Shown in pieces: positions 16,855 through 24,370 of a stretch of 64,000 bases of DNA. Made by a program: the position numbers and the translations under genes. The stretch covers positions 248,001-312,000 of the forward strand of contig NZ_KB907502.1 of NCBI RefSeq assembly GCF_000382065.1. Reading direction: 5' to 3'. Source of the DNA: Stenotrophomonas hibiscicola ATCC 19867 (lineage in GTDB: Bacteria > Pseudomonadota > Gammaproteobacteria > Xanthomonadales > Xanthomonadaceae). Numbering within the stretch: the first letter of the stretch is position 1; the number at the start of each line of letters is the position of its first letter. Below the pieces are notes generated by a model that had not been told where the DNA came from, ran no database searches, and saw only the letters and a list, made by a program, of their open reading frames with translations.

Positions 16855-17457
16855 CCCAACGGTGGCTACGGAATCTTCTTCTCGCACGATGCTTTCGGGT
16901 TCAGAGCAAATGGTTGCACAGTGCTTGTTCCAAATCGAGCAGGATCCGGCGAGGTCGCACCGGTAGGGAAGCTGGTGGCTTTTCAGGTTGCTCAGTCCGG
17001 CTCATGCACGGACTGCGAGGTTCAAGATCAGACGAATAGCGCTATTCTGCAGCGCTTCGGCGGGCCCAACATCAGCACGAGCAACATCACAGGTAGGCGT
17101 GAGTCCTACACGTACTCTCAGGCCCAGCCAATCCACAACAGGAAGCCATTCTTTGCCAAAGGCATTTAGTTCGGTACTAAGGATTCAAATCCCGATGAGC
17201 AGCTTGAAACGTTCGGTGCCGTCGGCTTCTCTGTCCCCAATCGCGCCAGATTTAGAATTCTGAGCAACTACGAAGGTGACAAGTAGTAAATACTGGTGGA
17301 GCGGCTGCAACGGGGCGATACCCAGTTTCGGAACTCCACAATCTCGCCCATCCTCGGGACGATCGACGCCGGTTACAGGTTCTGGGACACATCCTTGGGT
17401 AAGCCGGTGTTCTGGAGTGGATCGCGATGGGTAGACGCTATGGGGGCACCGGTCTGA
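16855..17457 (+). pseudogene. Decayed phage tailspike/tail-fibre-like gene
   Basis: One reading frame runs from about 16813 to a TGA at 17455 but is interrupted by TAG at 17167 and TAG-TAA at 17284-17289. The peptide is tailspike-like throughout: GGYGIFFSHDAFGFRANGC, then VLVPNRAG, then FGAVGFSVPNRARFRIL, and a C-terminus with GYRFWDTSLGKPVFWSGSRW and VDAMGAPV. That last segment is a typical phage tail-protein ending (F-D-T-x-L-G-K-P-x-x-W-x-G). The start is missing. It reads as a remnant of a prophage tail gene just upstream of an acyltransferase gene. The stretch before TAG-TAA and the one after it may come from two originally separate proteins. Confidence 0.6.
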
Positions 17458-17527
17458 AGAGCGGCCCTTCTGGCAATCCGCCTGCGGCGTGCTATAAATG
17501 CGCGCCGCTGAGAATTCAAGGGATGTA

Positions 17528-18565
17528 ATGAGGAATCTGTACTGGGACGTTTGGAAAGGCATTGCCATCGTGGCTGTTGTAGCCATCCATGCCTGCGGTA
17601 GCGCATTGGCCTTTCCGGATGGAAGCGCGAACCAGACATTCGCCGTAGTTCTCCGGCAGTTCATCAACTTCCCGGTCGCCCTCTTCGTGTTCCTCTCGGG
17701 CATGTTTGCATTGCAGGGCCGACCGGCCAATTCGTACCTCTCCGCCGTGAGGAGTAGGGCATCTCGGCTGCTTGTCCCGTACCTGGTATGGGCGGCGGTG
17801 TACTCAGCTGCGAAAGCGATCACTGGCAAGCTGGTACTTGCTGAGCTACCGGAGATGTTGGCCACAGGGACTGTTATATCGGTGGGCTATTACGTGATCG
17901 TGATGCTCCAGATCGCCGTTCTCTCGCCGGCTCTTGAGCGCTTGTCGAGCAGGGCGTTGAAGGTAGGCATCCCGGTGTCGATCGCGGCCTCCTGCGCCTT
18001 CACCTATGGGATACGCGCCGGTGGTCTCGACGGAACGTGGTCACACTTCCCGTACAGCGCGCTGCCGTTCTTCCTATGGCTTCCCTTCTACTTGGCCGGC
18101 TTGGTTGCAGGTAAGAGCGATTCGGCCTTGAATGTCGGCCGCTGGCAGATTGCAGTGGGCTTGGCGTCTGTTGGGGTTACCTGTGCTGTTGTCGAAGCGT
18201 TCTATTGGATTCCAAGCTCAATGGAGCTGGCGATCTCGCAGCTGAAGCTGTCTTCGATGATTACGTCGTTGCTGGTGTGTGCCTTGACGGTCTGTGTCGC
18301 GCGCACATGGGTCACAGCGAGCGGCTGGCGCTGGGTTCTTGCCTGGCTCGGTGCGCGAAGCTTCTATTTCTATCTCTCTCACATGCTGGTGCTCGGGGTT
18401 GTTCAGGCGGCCCTGCGTAGAGTGCCGGGCCTCGACGCTCTGCAGCCCGCGTTTGTGCTTCTGGCCGTGATTGCCACGCTCGCCGTGTGCGCTGCTGGCG
18501 CCTTCGTGTTTGAGCGGCTGGTGAAGGGGAACAGGTCGATACTTCGCTGGGTCGGGATTGCGTGA
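17528..18565 (+). CDS. Acyltransferase family 3 (OafA/Oac-like) membrane protein
   Basis: A 345-residue protein with about ten membrane helices. It begins MRNLYWDVWKGIAIVAVVAIHAC, where the H in helix 1 corresponds to the conserved His of acyltransferase-3 proteins. FVFLSGMFALQGR and a late FYFYLSHMLVLG helix are further family features. Such proteins O-acetylate surface sugars using a cytoplasmic acyl-CoA donor. ATG 17528 has an AAGGGA site. It follows tailspike remnants inside an island, a position shared with the Oac genes of serotype-converting phages. The modified glycan could be the nearby exopolysaccharide or LPS, but this is inference. Confidence 0.85.
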   Translation: MRNLYWDVWKGIAIVAVVAIHACGSALAFPDGSANQTFAVVLRQFINFPVALFVFLSGMFALQGRPANSYLSAVRSRASRLLVPYLVWAAVYSAAKAITGKLVLAELPEMLATGTVISVGYYVIVMLQIAVLSPALERLSSRALKVGIPVSIAASCAFTYGIRAGGLDGTWSHFPYSALPFFLWLPFYLAGLVAGKSDSALNVGRWQIAVGLASVGVTCAVVEAFYWIPSSMELAISQLKLSSMITSLLVCALTVCVARTWVTASGWRWVLAWLGARSFYFYLSHMLVLGVVQAALRRVPGLDALQPAFVLLAVIATLAVCAAGAFVFERLVKGNRSILRWVGIA

Positions 18566-18754
18566 CCCCATGCCGCCTTACCGGCTCTCGATGGGAGCCG
18601 CTCAAGCTACCTGCGTCAGCAGGTCCTCGCGGTTGTTCCGCAGCGTGTTCACTGCCTGGCTGACGCGGAACGCCTCAATGGACCTGAGAGGCTGCTCGCA
18701 GTAAGAGCGTTGCTCCAGTTCGTGCTGCAACGCTCTAATCAAAGAGAAAGGCCG

Positions 18755-19105
18755 TTACATGCCTATTTCAATCTTCCCCAGGTCTTCAGAGTTCTGGCAC
18801 ATGAACTTGAATCGAATTCCCGTTCCAGGGTTCATCGTTCGGTCTGGGAATCGACCGCTTCCAGGTGCGCGAAGGATGTTTCCTTCTTTGTCGAAGCAGG
18901 TGTAGCTAAAAGAGCGTTCCGGAACGATCAGGTTGGAATCGTTCTTCACTGTGCATACCGGTGATGCGGCGCTGTGGTCGCGTTTGCACTTGCCGATCTG
19001 TAGGCCTGCTTTTGAGATGCCCTCTGGCACCGAAAGCTCAAATTTGCCTCCACATCCAGTGAGTACGGCAACGACAAAGGCGCTGAGTGCGAGTACTTTT
19101 TTCAT
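18755..19105 (-). CDS. Small lipoprotein of the island
   Basis: A 116-residue protein with a lipoprotein signal peptide (MKKVLALSAFVVAVLTGC). The mature part has four further Cys residues (GKCKRDH, SPVCTVKND, SYTCFDKEG, FKFMCQN), suggesting two disulfides, and a beta-rich pattern. It is not assignable to a known family by eye. Start 19105 was preferred to 19165 because the signal peptide begins there, with an AAGG/GGGGG purine-rich site just upstream. As a cell-surface lipoprotein next to phage remnants it could be a lysogenic-conversion gene, but nothing proves it. The 189 bp between it and the acyltransferase hold only a short minus-strand frame ending LRNNREDLLTQVA. Confidence 0.75.
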   Translation of the reverse strand: MKKVLALSAFVVAVLTGCGGKFELSVPEGISKAGLQIGKCKRDHSAASPVCTVKNDSNLIVPERSFSYTCFDKEGNILRAPGSGRFPDRTMNPGTGIRFKFMCQNSEDLGKIEIGM

Positions 19106-19214
19106 CCTTAATCCCCCTTCCATTTTGGAGGCGAGATGATAGCCGTTCCCGCGTTCAGGTTCCATCCGAGAGCATGCCCTTTACGGCGCTTGCGCCCCCC
19201 GGACGCGCATAATC

Positions 19215-19233
19215 TGGCACAGCATTGGCACAG
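19215..19233 (+). repeat. Tandem TGGCACAG repeat, possible integrase arm site (right)
   Basis: TGGCACAGCATTGGCACAG, two TGGCACAG units, lies 38 bp before the right att copy. It mirrors the pair at 13056-13070 and shares ATCTGGCACAG with it. Confidence 0.45.
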
Positions 19234-19270
19234 ATCGCACTAAGAGCATTGGCGGATATAGCCGGATCGC

Positions 19271-19320
19271 CCCCCTCCTAAGGGGAAGATCGCCCGTTCG
19301 AATCGGGCCGGGGTCACCAT
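19271..19320 (+). repeat. Right attachment site (att), partial tRNA-Arg copy
   Basis: The second copy of the 50-bp repeat lacks the 5' part of the tRNA, so it is not a functional tRNA gene. The sequence upstream (GGATATAGCCGGATCG) does not restore the D-arm. It marks the right boundary of the island. Confidence 0.9.
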
Positions 19321-19355
19321 CCACCACTGCTGCACGGCAGCCGTCGCCTCGGGCT

Positions 19356-20246
19356 TCACAACAACCCCAGCCCACCCAGCACCGCCGCCACGTCCTCCCG
19401 CTCGCTATCCCGCAGCCCCTGCAGAGGCAGTGGCAGGCAGTCTTCGCCGCACAGCCCCAGCAGGGCCGCTGCGCAGGCCATGACGCGAATCCCGCCAAAC
19501 CGGTCATACAGCGACCACAGCGGCGCCAGTCGTGTGGACAGAGCAAGGGCGCCCTCCGCATCGCCGTTGCCCACGGCCTGCGTGATCTGAAGCGCAAGCC
19601 CAGGGAACAACCCTGCTGTCACCGAATACCAGCCATCGCACCCCGCCAGCAACCCGCGCACGGCCGTGGCGTCGCCGCTGATGCTCAGCGTCACACGGGC
19701 AGGAACGCTTGCGCGCAGTGACGCGACGCGCGTAGTTGCCTCGGCCGGGTCATCAGCCAGTCGCGGGATCTTGATCGAGGCGATGTTGGGCAGTGCGGCG
19801 ATCCGGCCATGCAGCGCATCGGAGAAGCTGAAGTGCGTGGCGCCGGGATTGTCATAGACGCAGATCGGCGTGCGTACCGCCGCGCATACGGTTTCAAACA
19901 ACACTTGCACCTCATGGTCCTTCAAGGACTGGTAGGACACGGGTGCAAGCAGCAGGCCGGCAGCGCCCGCATCTTCGGCATCCAGCGCTAGTTCCAGCAC
20001 ATCCCGGGTACGCAGTGCACCGATGCCGGCGATCACCGGTACGCCCCCGGCATGCGCGAGTGCTTCGCGCAGCACCCGCTTGCGCTCGGGCTTTTCAAGA
20101 TAGGCGTAGCTGCCCGTAGAGCCCAGGACGCCCATTGAATCAACACCGGAATCAGCCAGGCGCTCGATCAGGTGCGCAAATGCCCGAAAGTCGATGCCGG
20201 CTTCAGAGAGCGGGGTCAGGGGAAACGCGCTGAGGCCATTGAACAT
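19356..20246 (-). CDS. Dihydrodipicolinate synthase (DapA)-family aldolase/lyase
   Basis: A 296-residue TIM-barrel protein. AFPLTPLSEAGIDF opens the barrel, GVLGSTGSYAYL corresponds to the G-x-x-G-T/S-T-G-E loop (Tyr replaces the usual Glu), VYDNP carries the catalytic Tyr, and SIKIPR carries the Schiff-base Lys. Members cleave or form pyruvate-derived hydroxy-keto acids. The altered loop and missing lysine-pathway neighbours suggest that it is not the true DapA but a paralogue for a sugar-acid or hydroxyproline-like substrate. It lies immediately outside the island and is transcribed towards its end. Confidence 0.8.
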   Translation of the reverse strand: MFNGLSAFPLTPLSEAGIDFRAFAHLIERLADSGVDSMGVLGSTGSYAYLEKPERKRVLREALAHAGGVPVIAGIGALRTRDVLELALDAEDAGAAGLLLAPVSYQSLKDHEVQVLFETVCAAVRTPICVYDNPGATHFSFSDALHGRIAALPNIASIKIPRLADDPAEATTRVASLRASVPARVTLSISGDATAVRGLLAGCDGWYSVTAGLFPGLALQITQAVGNGDAEGALALSTRLAPLWSLYDRFGGIRVMACAAALLGLCGEDCLPLPLQGLRDSEREDVAAVLGGLGLL

Positions 20247-20384
20247 GGGATCTCCCGGAACTGGGATGGGTTGGGTGCCACCGCGCCTGGGGCGTGACGA
20301 CTGGACGTCTGGAGTTGTTTATTGTCCTATGACAAAACTCAAGTGCGGCCATGAAGCGTGTCTATCCGGTGCAAATGGCGCACC

Positions 20385-20858
20385 ATGAATGTCATGGAAC
20401 CGAACCTTCGCCCCGTCCAGCCTTCGAACTACGCCACCGTCGCCAGCTGGCCCGAATCCGCCGGGGCCACCCAGCGCTGGGCAGGCCCGGGTGTGCCGTT
20501 TCCACTACCGCCGCAGCGGTTCGCGCAGGTGCTTGAGCTCGAGGTGCGCCCGGGCTGGGCGCTGCTGGACGAGCAGGGTGTTTGTGTAGGCTTCGGCCAG
20601 TACTGGATGACTGGCGCCGGCACCGCGCACCTGGGCCGCATCATTGTTTCCCCACTGGCACGCGGGCGCGGCCTTGGCCGGCTGCTCGTTCAGTCTTTGA
20701 GTGCACAGGCGCTGCGCGAAAGCGGTATCCAGCGGCTCACTCTGCGCGTCTATCGTGACAACACGGCCGCCGTGGCCCTGTACCGCGATCTCGGTTTCCA
20801 GCAGGTTGAAGCGTCCTCGACGCCGGAACTTCTGTTCATGCGGCGCACGTTGGCCTGA
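20385..20858 (+). CDS. GNAT-family N-acetyltransferase
   Basis: A 157-residue GNAT protein. The acetyl-CoA binding motif is IIVSPLARGRGLGRLLVQ near residues 88-105, and the last strands carry LRVYRDNTAAVALYRDLGFQQV, typical of RimI-like enzymes. The start is ATG 20385 or 20394; no strong ribosome site distinguishes them. It is divergent from the aldolase gene and convergent with another GNAT gene. The substrate is unknown. Confidence 0.8.
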   Translation: MNVMEPNLRPVQPSNYATVASWPESAGATQRWAGPGVPFPLPPQRFAQVLELEVRPGWALLDEQGVCVGFGQYWMTGAGTAHLGRIIVSPLARGRGLGRLLVQSLSAQALRESGIQRLTLRVYRDNTAAVALYRDLGFQQVEASSTPELLFMRRTLA

Positions 20859-20883
20859 ACTCTGCTCAGGCCGGCGAGGCGGC

Positions 20884-21423
20884 CTACAGGGCACACCATT
20901 GCTCCCGGGTGATGCGGCTGATGTGCTCGGTACGGTAGTCGCCAAGGAAGCTGTTGAACTTGTTGATTTCGGTGTGGTGATGCTGGAAACCGCATTTGCT
21001 CTGCGCGGTGAGTGATTGGAGGTTGTCAGCGAAGTAGCCGCACCACAGCGCTTCCAGCTCCAGCTGCAGGAATGCATGCCGCATCACTTCGCGCACCGCT
21101 TCGGGTACCAAGCCGCGGCCCCAGTACGGTACGCCGATCCAGTAGGCGATCTCGCCTTCGCGGTCGCTGATCTCGAAGTTGCTGTCAGCGCCGATCAGGA
21201 TGCCGACACAGCCGATGGCGCGGCCGTCTTCGCGGTTCTGCAGAGCGTAGACCTCTGGCTGGTTGAAGACGGTGCGGATGATTTCGGTACTTTCCTCGAC
21301 ACTGGTGTGCACCGGCCAACCGGCGATCGGACCCACGCGCGGGTCGCGGGCGTACTCGTACAGATCGGCGGCGTCGGTGTCTCGCCAGGGGCGAAGGATC
21401 AAGCGTTCGGTGTGCAGCTGCAT
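20884..21423 (-). CDS. RimJ/RimL-type GNAT acetyltransferase
   Basis: A 179-residue protein with the MQLHTERLILRPWRDTDAADLY opening that defines the RimJ/RimL subgroup. IAYWIGVPYWGRGLVPEAV supplies the acetyl-CoA loop, followed by FADNLQSLTAQSKCGFQ. I preferred ATG 21423 over 21453 because the family pattern starts there. It probably acetylates a protein N-terminus, an amino acid or an antibiotic-like amine, and the sequence does not decide which. It lies tail to tail with the GNAT gene on the other strand. Confidence 0.82.
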   Translation of the reverse strand: MQLHTERLILRPWRDTDAADLYEYARDPRVGPIAGWPVHTSVEESTEIIRTVFNQPEVYALQNREDGRAIGCVGILIGADSNFEISDREGEIAYWIGVPYWGRGLVPEAVREVMRHAFLQLELEALWCGYFADNLQSLTAQSKCGFQHHHTEINKFNSFLGDYRTEHISRITREQWCAL

Positions 21424-21569
21424 GTCGATTACAAGGAGACAAAGAGAGTGCACAGGCTAGGTCGCCAGGCGCGACCGGCCCAGAGCGAGACCTTGATGGT
21501 TTCGGTACTTTTCACAACTGATGGTCGAGCCCGGGTATGCTGGGGCCCGGAATACAGCCGGATCGGCCC

Positions 21570-22463
21570 ATGGACCGCGTACCCCAGCTTCTGGACCAGG
21601 ACGAATCCATGCGGCTGGAGGTCAGTACGCTGGCCGAAGGACAGGGCGTCCCGTTGTCGTTCGGTCACACCTATCTGGTGGTACTGGTATGCGTCTCGGG
21701 GGGCGCGCGCTTTGCACTGAATTTCCGCGAAGTAGCGGTGCAGCGTCATGATGTGCTGGTGCTGGCAGAGGACACGCTGGCGCTGCTGCGGCATCGCTCG
21801 CGCGGCTTCCTGGCGATGGTCTGCCTGATGCCCAAAGCGCTGGCATCGGAGGTGGCCTATGTGTTGCCCAATGCGCTGTTCCAGTTCCTGCACGAACAGC
21901 CGCACTGCCGGCCGTCACCGTTGGATGTGCCGTTGCTGCAGGGATGGTTGCAGCTGATGATGGACGCGCAGCACAACGGTGGACGGCATCGCCACGTGAT
22001 GCTGCGCAATCTGCTGCAGAGTTTCTTCCTGAAGATGGCCACGTTGCTGCCGAAGCAGAAGCGGGCGCCCGCGCAGGTCAGCCGACGCGAACGCCTGGCC
22101 TGGAACTTCTGGGAGCTGGTCGGGCAGCGCAGCACGCGCCAACGTGACGTGCAGTCCTACGCCGAGGCGCTGTGCATCACCCCGTTCTATCTTTCGCAGC
22201 TGACCCGCGAGTGCTTCGACGAGACGCCGAAGGCGTTGATCGACCGTCAGGTGGTGCTGGAGATCAAGGCACTGCTCACCTACAGCGAATTGCCGATCGG
22301 TCGCATCGCCGAGCGCCTGTGTTTCGAGGATGCGTCCTACCTGTGTCGCTACTTCCGGCGGCATACCGGTCAATCGCTGACTGGCTACCGCCGGGCGGGG
22401 CAGGGTGGCACTAATGTGATACGAACAGCGGCGCCGGTACTTCGGCGAGCAGATCCTCGGTGA
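21570..22463 (+). CDS. AraC-family transcriptional regulator
   Basis: About 297 residues. The N-terminal half is a cupin-like sensor domain (SFGHTYLVVLVCVSGGARF, then VAVQRHDVLVLAE). The C-terminal half has the double helix-turn-helix of AraC: YAEALCITPFYLSQLTRECF (first HTH) and PIGRIAERLCFEDASYLCRYF followed by RRHTGQSLTGYR. It probably responds to a small molecule, and the target is unknown. ATG 21609 is an alternative start. The last 53 bases overlap the convergent UspA gene, an arrangement that could give transcript interference. Confidence 0.82.
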   Translation: MDRVPQLLDQDESMRLEVSTLAEGQGVPLSFGHTYLVVLVCVSGGARFALNFREVAVQRHDVLVLAEDTLALLRHRSRGFLAMVCLMPKALASEVAYVLPNALFQFLHEQPHCRPSPLDVPLLQGWLQLMMDAQHNGGRHRHVMLRNLLQSFFLKMATLLPKQKRAPAQVSRRERLAWNFWELVGQRSTRQRDVQSYAEALCITPFYLSQLTRECFDETPKALIDRQVVLEIKALLTYSELPIGRIAERLCFEDASYLCRYFRRHTGQSLTGYRRAGQGGTNVIRTAAPVLRRADPR

Positions 22464-23241
22464 CTCCGCCGAGCACGCGCTCGACCACCCGGCTGCGGCT
22501 GTAAGGGCCCAGCACCAGCAGGTCTGCGTCGGCATCGAGTACGTGCTGGCGGATGGTTGCGGCAACGCCGCCCTGGCTCGAACTGATCGTCTGGATCTCC
22601 ACTTCAACGCCATGCCGCGATAGATGCTGGGCCATCTCTGCGCCGGGTGTGGCCTCGGCCTTGGGCGTGTCGACCATCAGCAGGTGCACCGCGTGTGCAC
22701 GTGCGAGCAGGGGCAGCGCATCGGCCACCGCGCGACGTGCCTGCTTGCTGGCATTCCAGGCCACCACAATGCGATGGCCGACCTGATCGCCTTGCCAGTG
22801 CGGCGGCACCAGCAGCATCGGCACGCCGGTCTGGCGCAGGGTGCCCAGCGGGTGCCAGCCAGAAGGGGCGCCGGGCGTGCGCGGATAGCCGGCGATGATC
22901 AGGTCGCAGTACAGCGACTGCAGGGCCAGGTCGGCGCCGCCCAGATAGTCCGAGACGATGCGCAGTTCGGTGCTGATCTGCAGCGGCTCGGACACGGCAC
23001 GCAGGTTCTGCATCAGCTGTGCGGTGCAGGCGGCATCCGCGCGCGCCGCATGGTCGAGCGCGGCGGCGATGGCGGCGCCGCGCGCGAAGCCGTTGGCGAT
23101 GTCGGTGGGATGCTGGGCGGTGGAGACTGCGACCAGATGCGCCTGCTGCGCCTGCGCCAGATCGGCGGCGATGTTGAGAACGCGGTTCCCGGTGTCGCTG
23201 GCGTCGAACAGCACAGCGATATCGCGTAGTGGATGCAGCAT
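22411..23241 (-). CDS. Tandem universal stress protein (UspA family)
   Basis: A 276-residue protein with two Usp domains. The first opens with DIAVLFDASDTGNRVL and ends with AGYPRTPG. The second opens with RIVVAWNASKQARRAV and ends with VLGPYSRSRVVERVLGG-type residues (the G-x-x-S-R/S-x nucleotide-binding loop) and PLFVSH. Such proteins bind ATP or other ligands and act in stress survival. It is divergent from a TetR-like regulator, and the region between them contains repeated TGATTCA-type sites. Confidence 0.88.
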   Translation of the reverse strand: MLHPLRDIAVLFDASDTGNRVLNIAADLAQAQQAHLVAVSTAQHPTDIANGFARGAAIAAALDHAARADAACTAQLMQNLRAVSEPLQISTELRIVSDYLGGADLALQSLYCDLIIAGYPRTPGAPSGWHPLGTLRQTGVPMLLVPPHWQGDQVGHRIVVAWNASKQARRAVADALPLLARAHAVHLLMVDTPKAEATPGAEMAQHLSRHGVEVEIQTISSSQGGVAATIRQHVLDADADLLVLGPYSRSRVVERVLGGVTEDLLAEVPAPLFVSH

Positions 23242-23328
23242 GGCGTTGTCTCCTTCGATGCCTGTGACGCTTTCCCTGCCGCGCGCCGACCCGGGTGCAC
23301 CGGACGCATACCCGTTTTAGCGCAATGG

Positions 23329-23375
23329 TGATTCGGATGAATCACCCATGATTCAGTTTATTAATTGATGATTCA
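23329..23375. promoter_or_regulatory. Operator-like repeats between uspA and a TetR-like gene
   Basis: TGATTC-GGAT-GAATCA (23329-23344) is a perfect inverted repeat with 6-bp arms. Two direct copies of ATGATTCA follow at 23348 and 23368, exactly 20 bp (two helical turns) apart, in an AT-rich island containing TATTAAT. The layout suggests binding sites for the adjacent TetR-like protein, but no experiment supports this here. Confidence 0.5.
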
Positions 23376-23412
23376 TGCTAGCGTGAGGGTGAACCCACAC
23401 CTCAGCGCTTTC

Positions 23413-23979
23413 ATGCGACCTGCCGCAGCGCGCACCCGCCGCGACCTGCACCACGCCCTGGCAGCCACCCTGGTCAGCCATCCGCGTTGCACGCTCAGCG
23501 AACTGGCCCAGGGGGCAGGCATCAGCCGGGCCACGCTGTATCGATTTGCACCGACACGTGAAGCGATAGACGAAGCACTGTTCGCCGCAGGCTTCGAGCG
23601 TCTGGAAGCGGCGGCGGTCTGGTTCGACAAGGGCGGTGATGCACGCCACGTGCTGGAGCAGGTCACCGCCACGCTGCTGGCGGACTGGGAACTGGTGACG
23701 CTGCTGTTCGCGCGGATGATGGAAGAGCAGCAGCGCCAGGGCGACCTGCATCTGCTGCCGGAGCGCTGGGCGCCGATCGGCGAGCGCTTCGAGGCCTTTT
23801 TCCTGCGTGGTCAGGCGGCCGGAGAGTTCAACGTCGGTTTCACCGCAGTGTGGCTCGCGGACTTCTATTGGACCTGTTTCTACGGCATCACCTGGTCACT
23901 CGCACGTGGTCGGCTGGCGCCGGCCGCGGCGGCCTCCACGCTGCTGGCGTCGTTCCAGCGGGGGGCGATGAAGGGATGA
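23413..23979 (+). CDS. TetR/AcrR-family transcriptional regulator
   Basis: About 188 residues from ATG 23413; earlier in-frame starts at 23365-23368 lie inside the probable operator, so they are less likely. The HTH is CTLSELAQGAGISRATLYRF near residues 29-48. The C-terminal ligand domain is helical, with FARMMEEQQRQGD and WLADFYWTCFYGITW. It is a probable autorepressor that may also control the divergent UspA gene. The ligand is unknown. Confidence 0.82.
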   Translation: MRPAAARTRRDLHHALAATLVSHPRCTLSELAQGAGISRATLYRFAPTREAIDEALFAAGFERLEAAAVWFDKGGDARHVLEQVTATLLADWELVTLLFARMMEEQQRQGDLHLLPERWAPIGERFEAFFLRGQAAGEFNVGFTAVWLADFYWTCFYGITWSLARGRLAPAAAASTLLASFQRGAMKG

Positions 23980-24010
23980 CCGCAGGGGCTTGCTGCCGGG
24001 GCGCCGTGGC

Positions 24011-24370
24011 TTACGCTTGCTTCAGCAGCTCCACCAGCTGGCGCAAACGATACGGCTTGGGTAGGAATTCCACCTGATCGGGCAGTGGCGGCAGCTGCGA
24101 GCGCGCGTATCCGGATGAGAGGATCATCCGCGCCTGCGGCTGTTCGCGCGCCACATGCTCGCTCAGCTCGATACCGGACATGCCGTTGGGCATGCTGACA
24201 TCGCTGAACACCACGTCGAAGCGTGCGTCGCCTTTCAGCAACGCGGCAGCTTCATGGCCGTCGGCGGTGGTGGATACCTCGATGCCGAAATCGCGCAGGG
24301 CCATGCCGATCATCTCGCGCAGATCGTTCTGGTCCTCCACCATCAGTACGCGGATCGGTTCATCGGTCAT
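24011..24370 (-). CDS. Single-domain response regulator
   Basis: A 119-residue receiver domain without output: VLMVEDQNDLREM (acidic pair), VVFSDVSMPNG with the phospho-accepting Asp near residue 54, SSGYAR and the conserved Lys in LPKPYR. ATG 24370 overlaps the end of the kinase gene upstream by 11 bases, so the two are coupled. It would receive phosphate from that kinase and pass it on or act by protein contact. Confidence 0.9.
   Translation of the reverse strand: MTDEPIRVLMVEDQNDLREMIGMALRDFGIEVSTTADGHEAAALLKGDARFDVVFSDVSMPNGMSGIELSEHVAREQPQARMILSSGYARSQLPPLPDQVEFLPKPYRLRQLVELLKQA

Larger units (their letters stand above)
12938..19320. mobile_element. tRNA-Arg-integrated genomic island (about 6.3 kb)
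   Basis: The island is bounded by a 50-bp direct repeat, one copy being the 3' part of an intact tRNA-Arg(CCT) gene and the other a free copy at 19271-19320. It carries a tyrosine recombinase, a broken excisionase, paired TGGCACAG repeats near both ends and cargo clearly lower in GC than the flanking genes. Cargo runs from 13278 to 19105: three uncharacterised genes, phage tailspike remnants, an acyltransferase and a lipoprotein. The genes outside (PAP2 to the left, a DHDPS-family aldolase to the right) look chromosomal. Confidence 0.9.

Noticed and set aside
19250..19320. Second tRNA-Arg gene
   Set aside because: Only the 3' part of the tRNA is present; the acceptor 5' strand and D-arm are missing, so it is an att copy.
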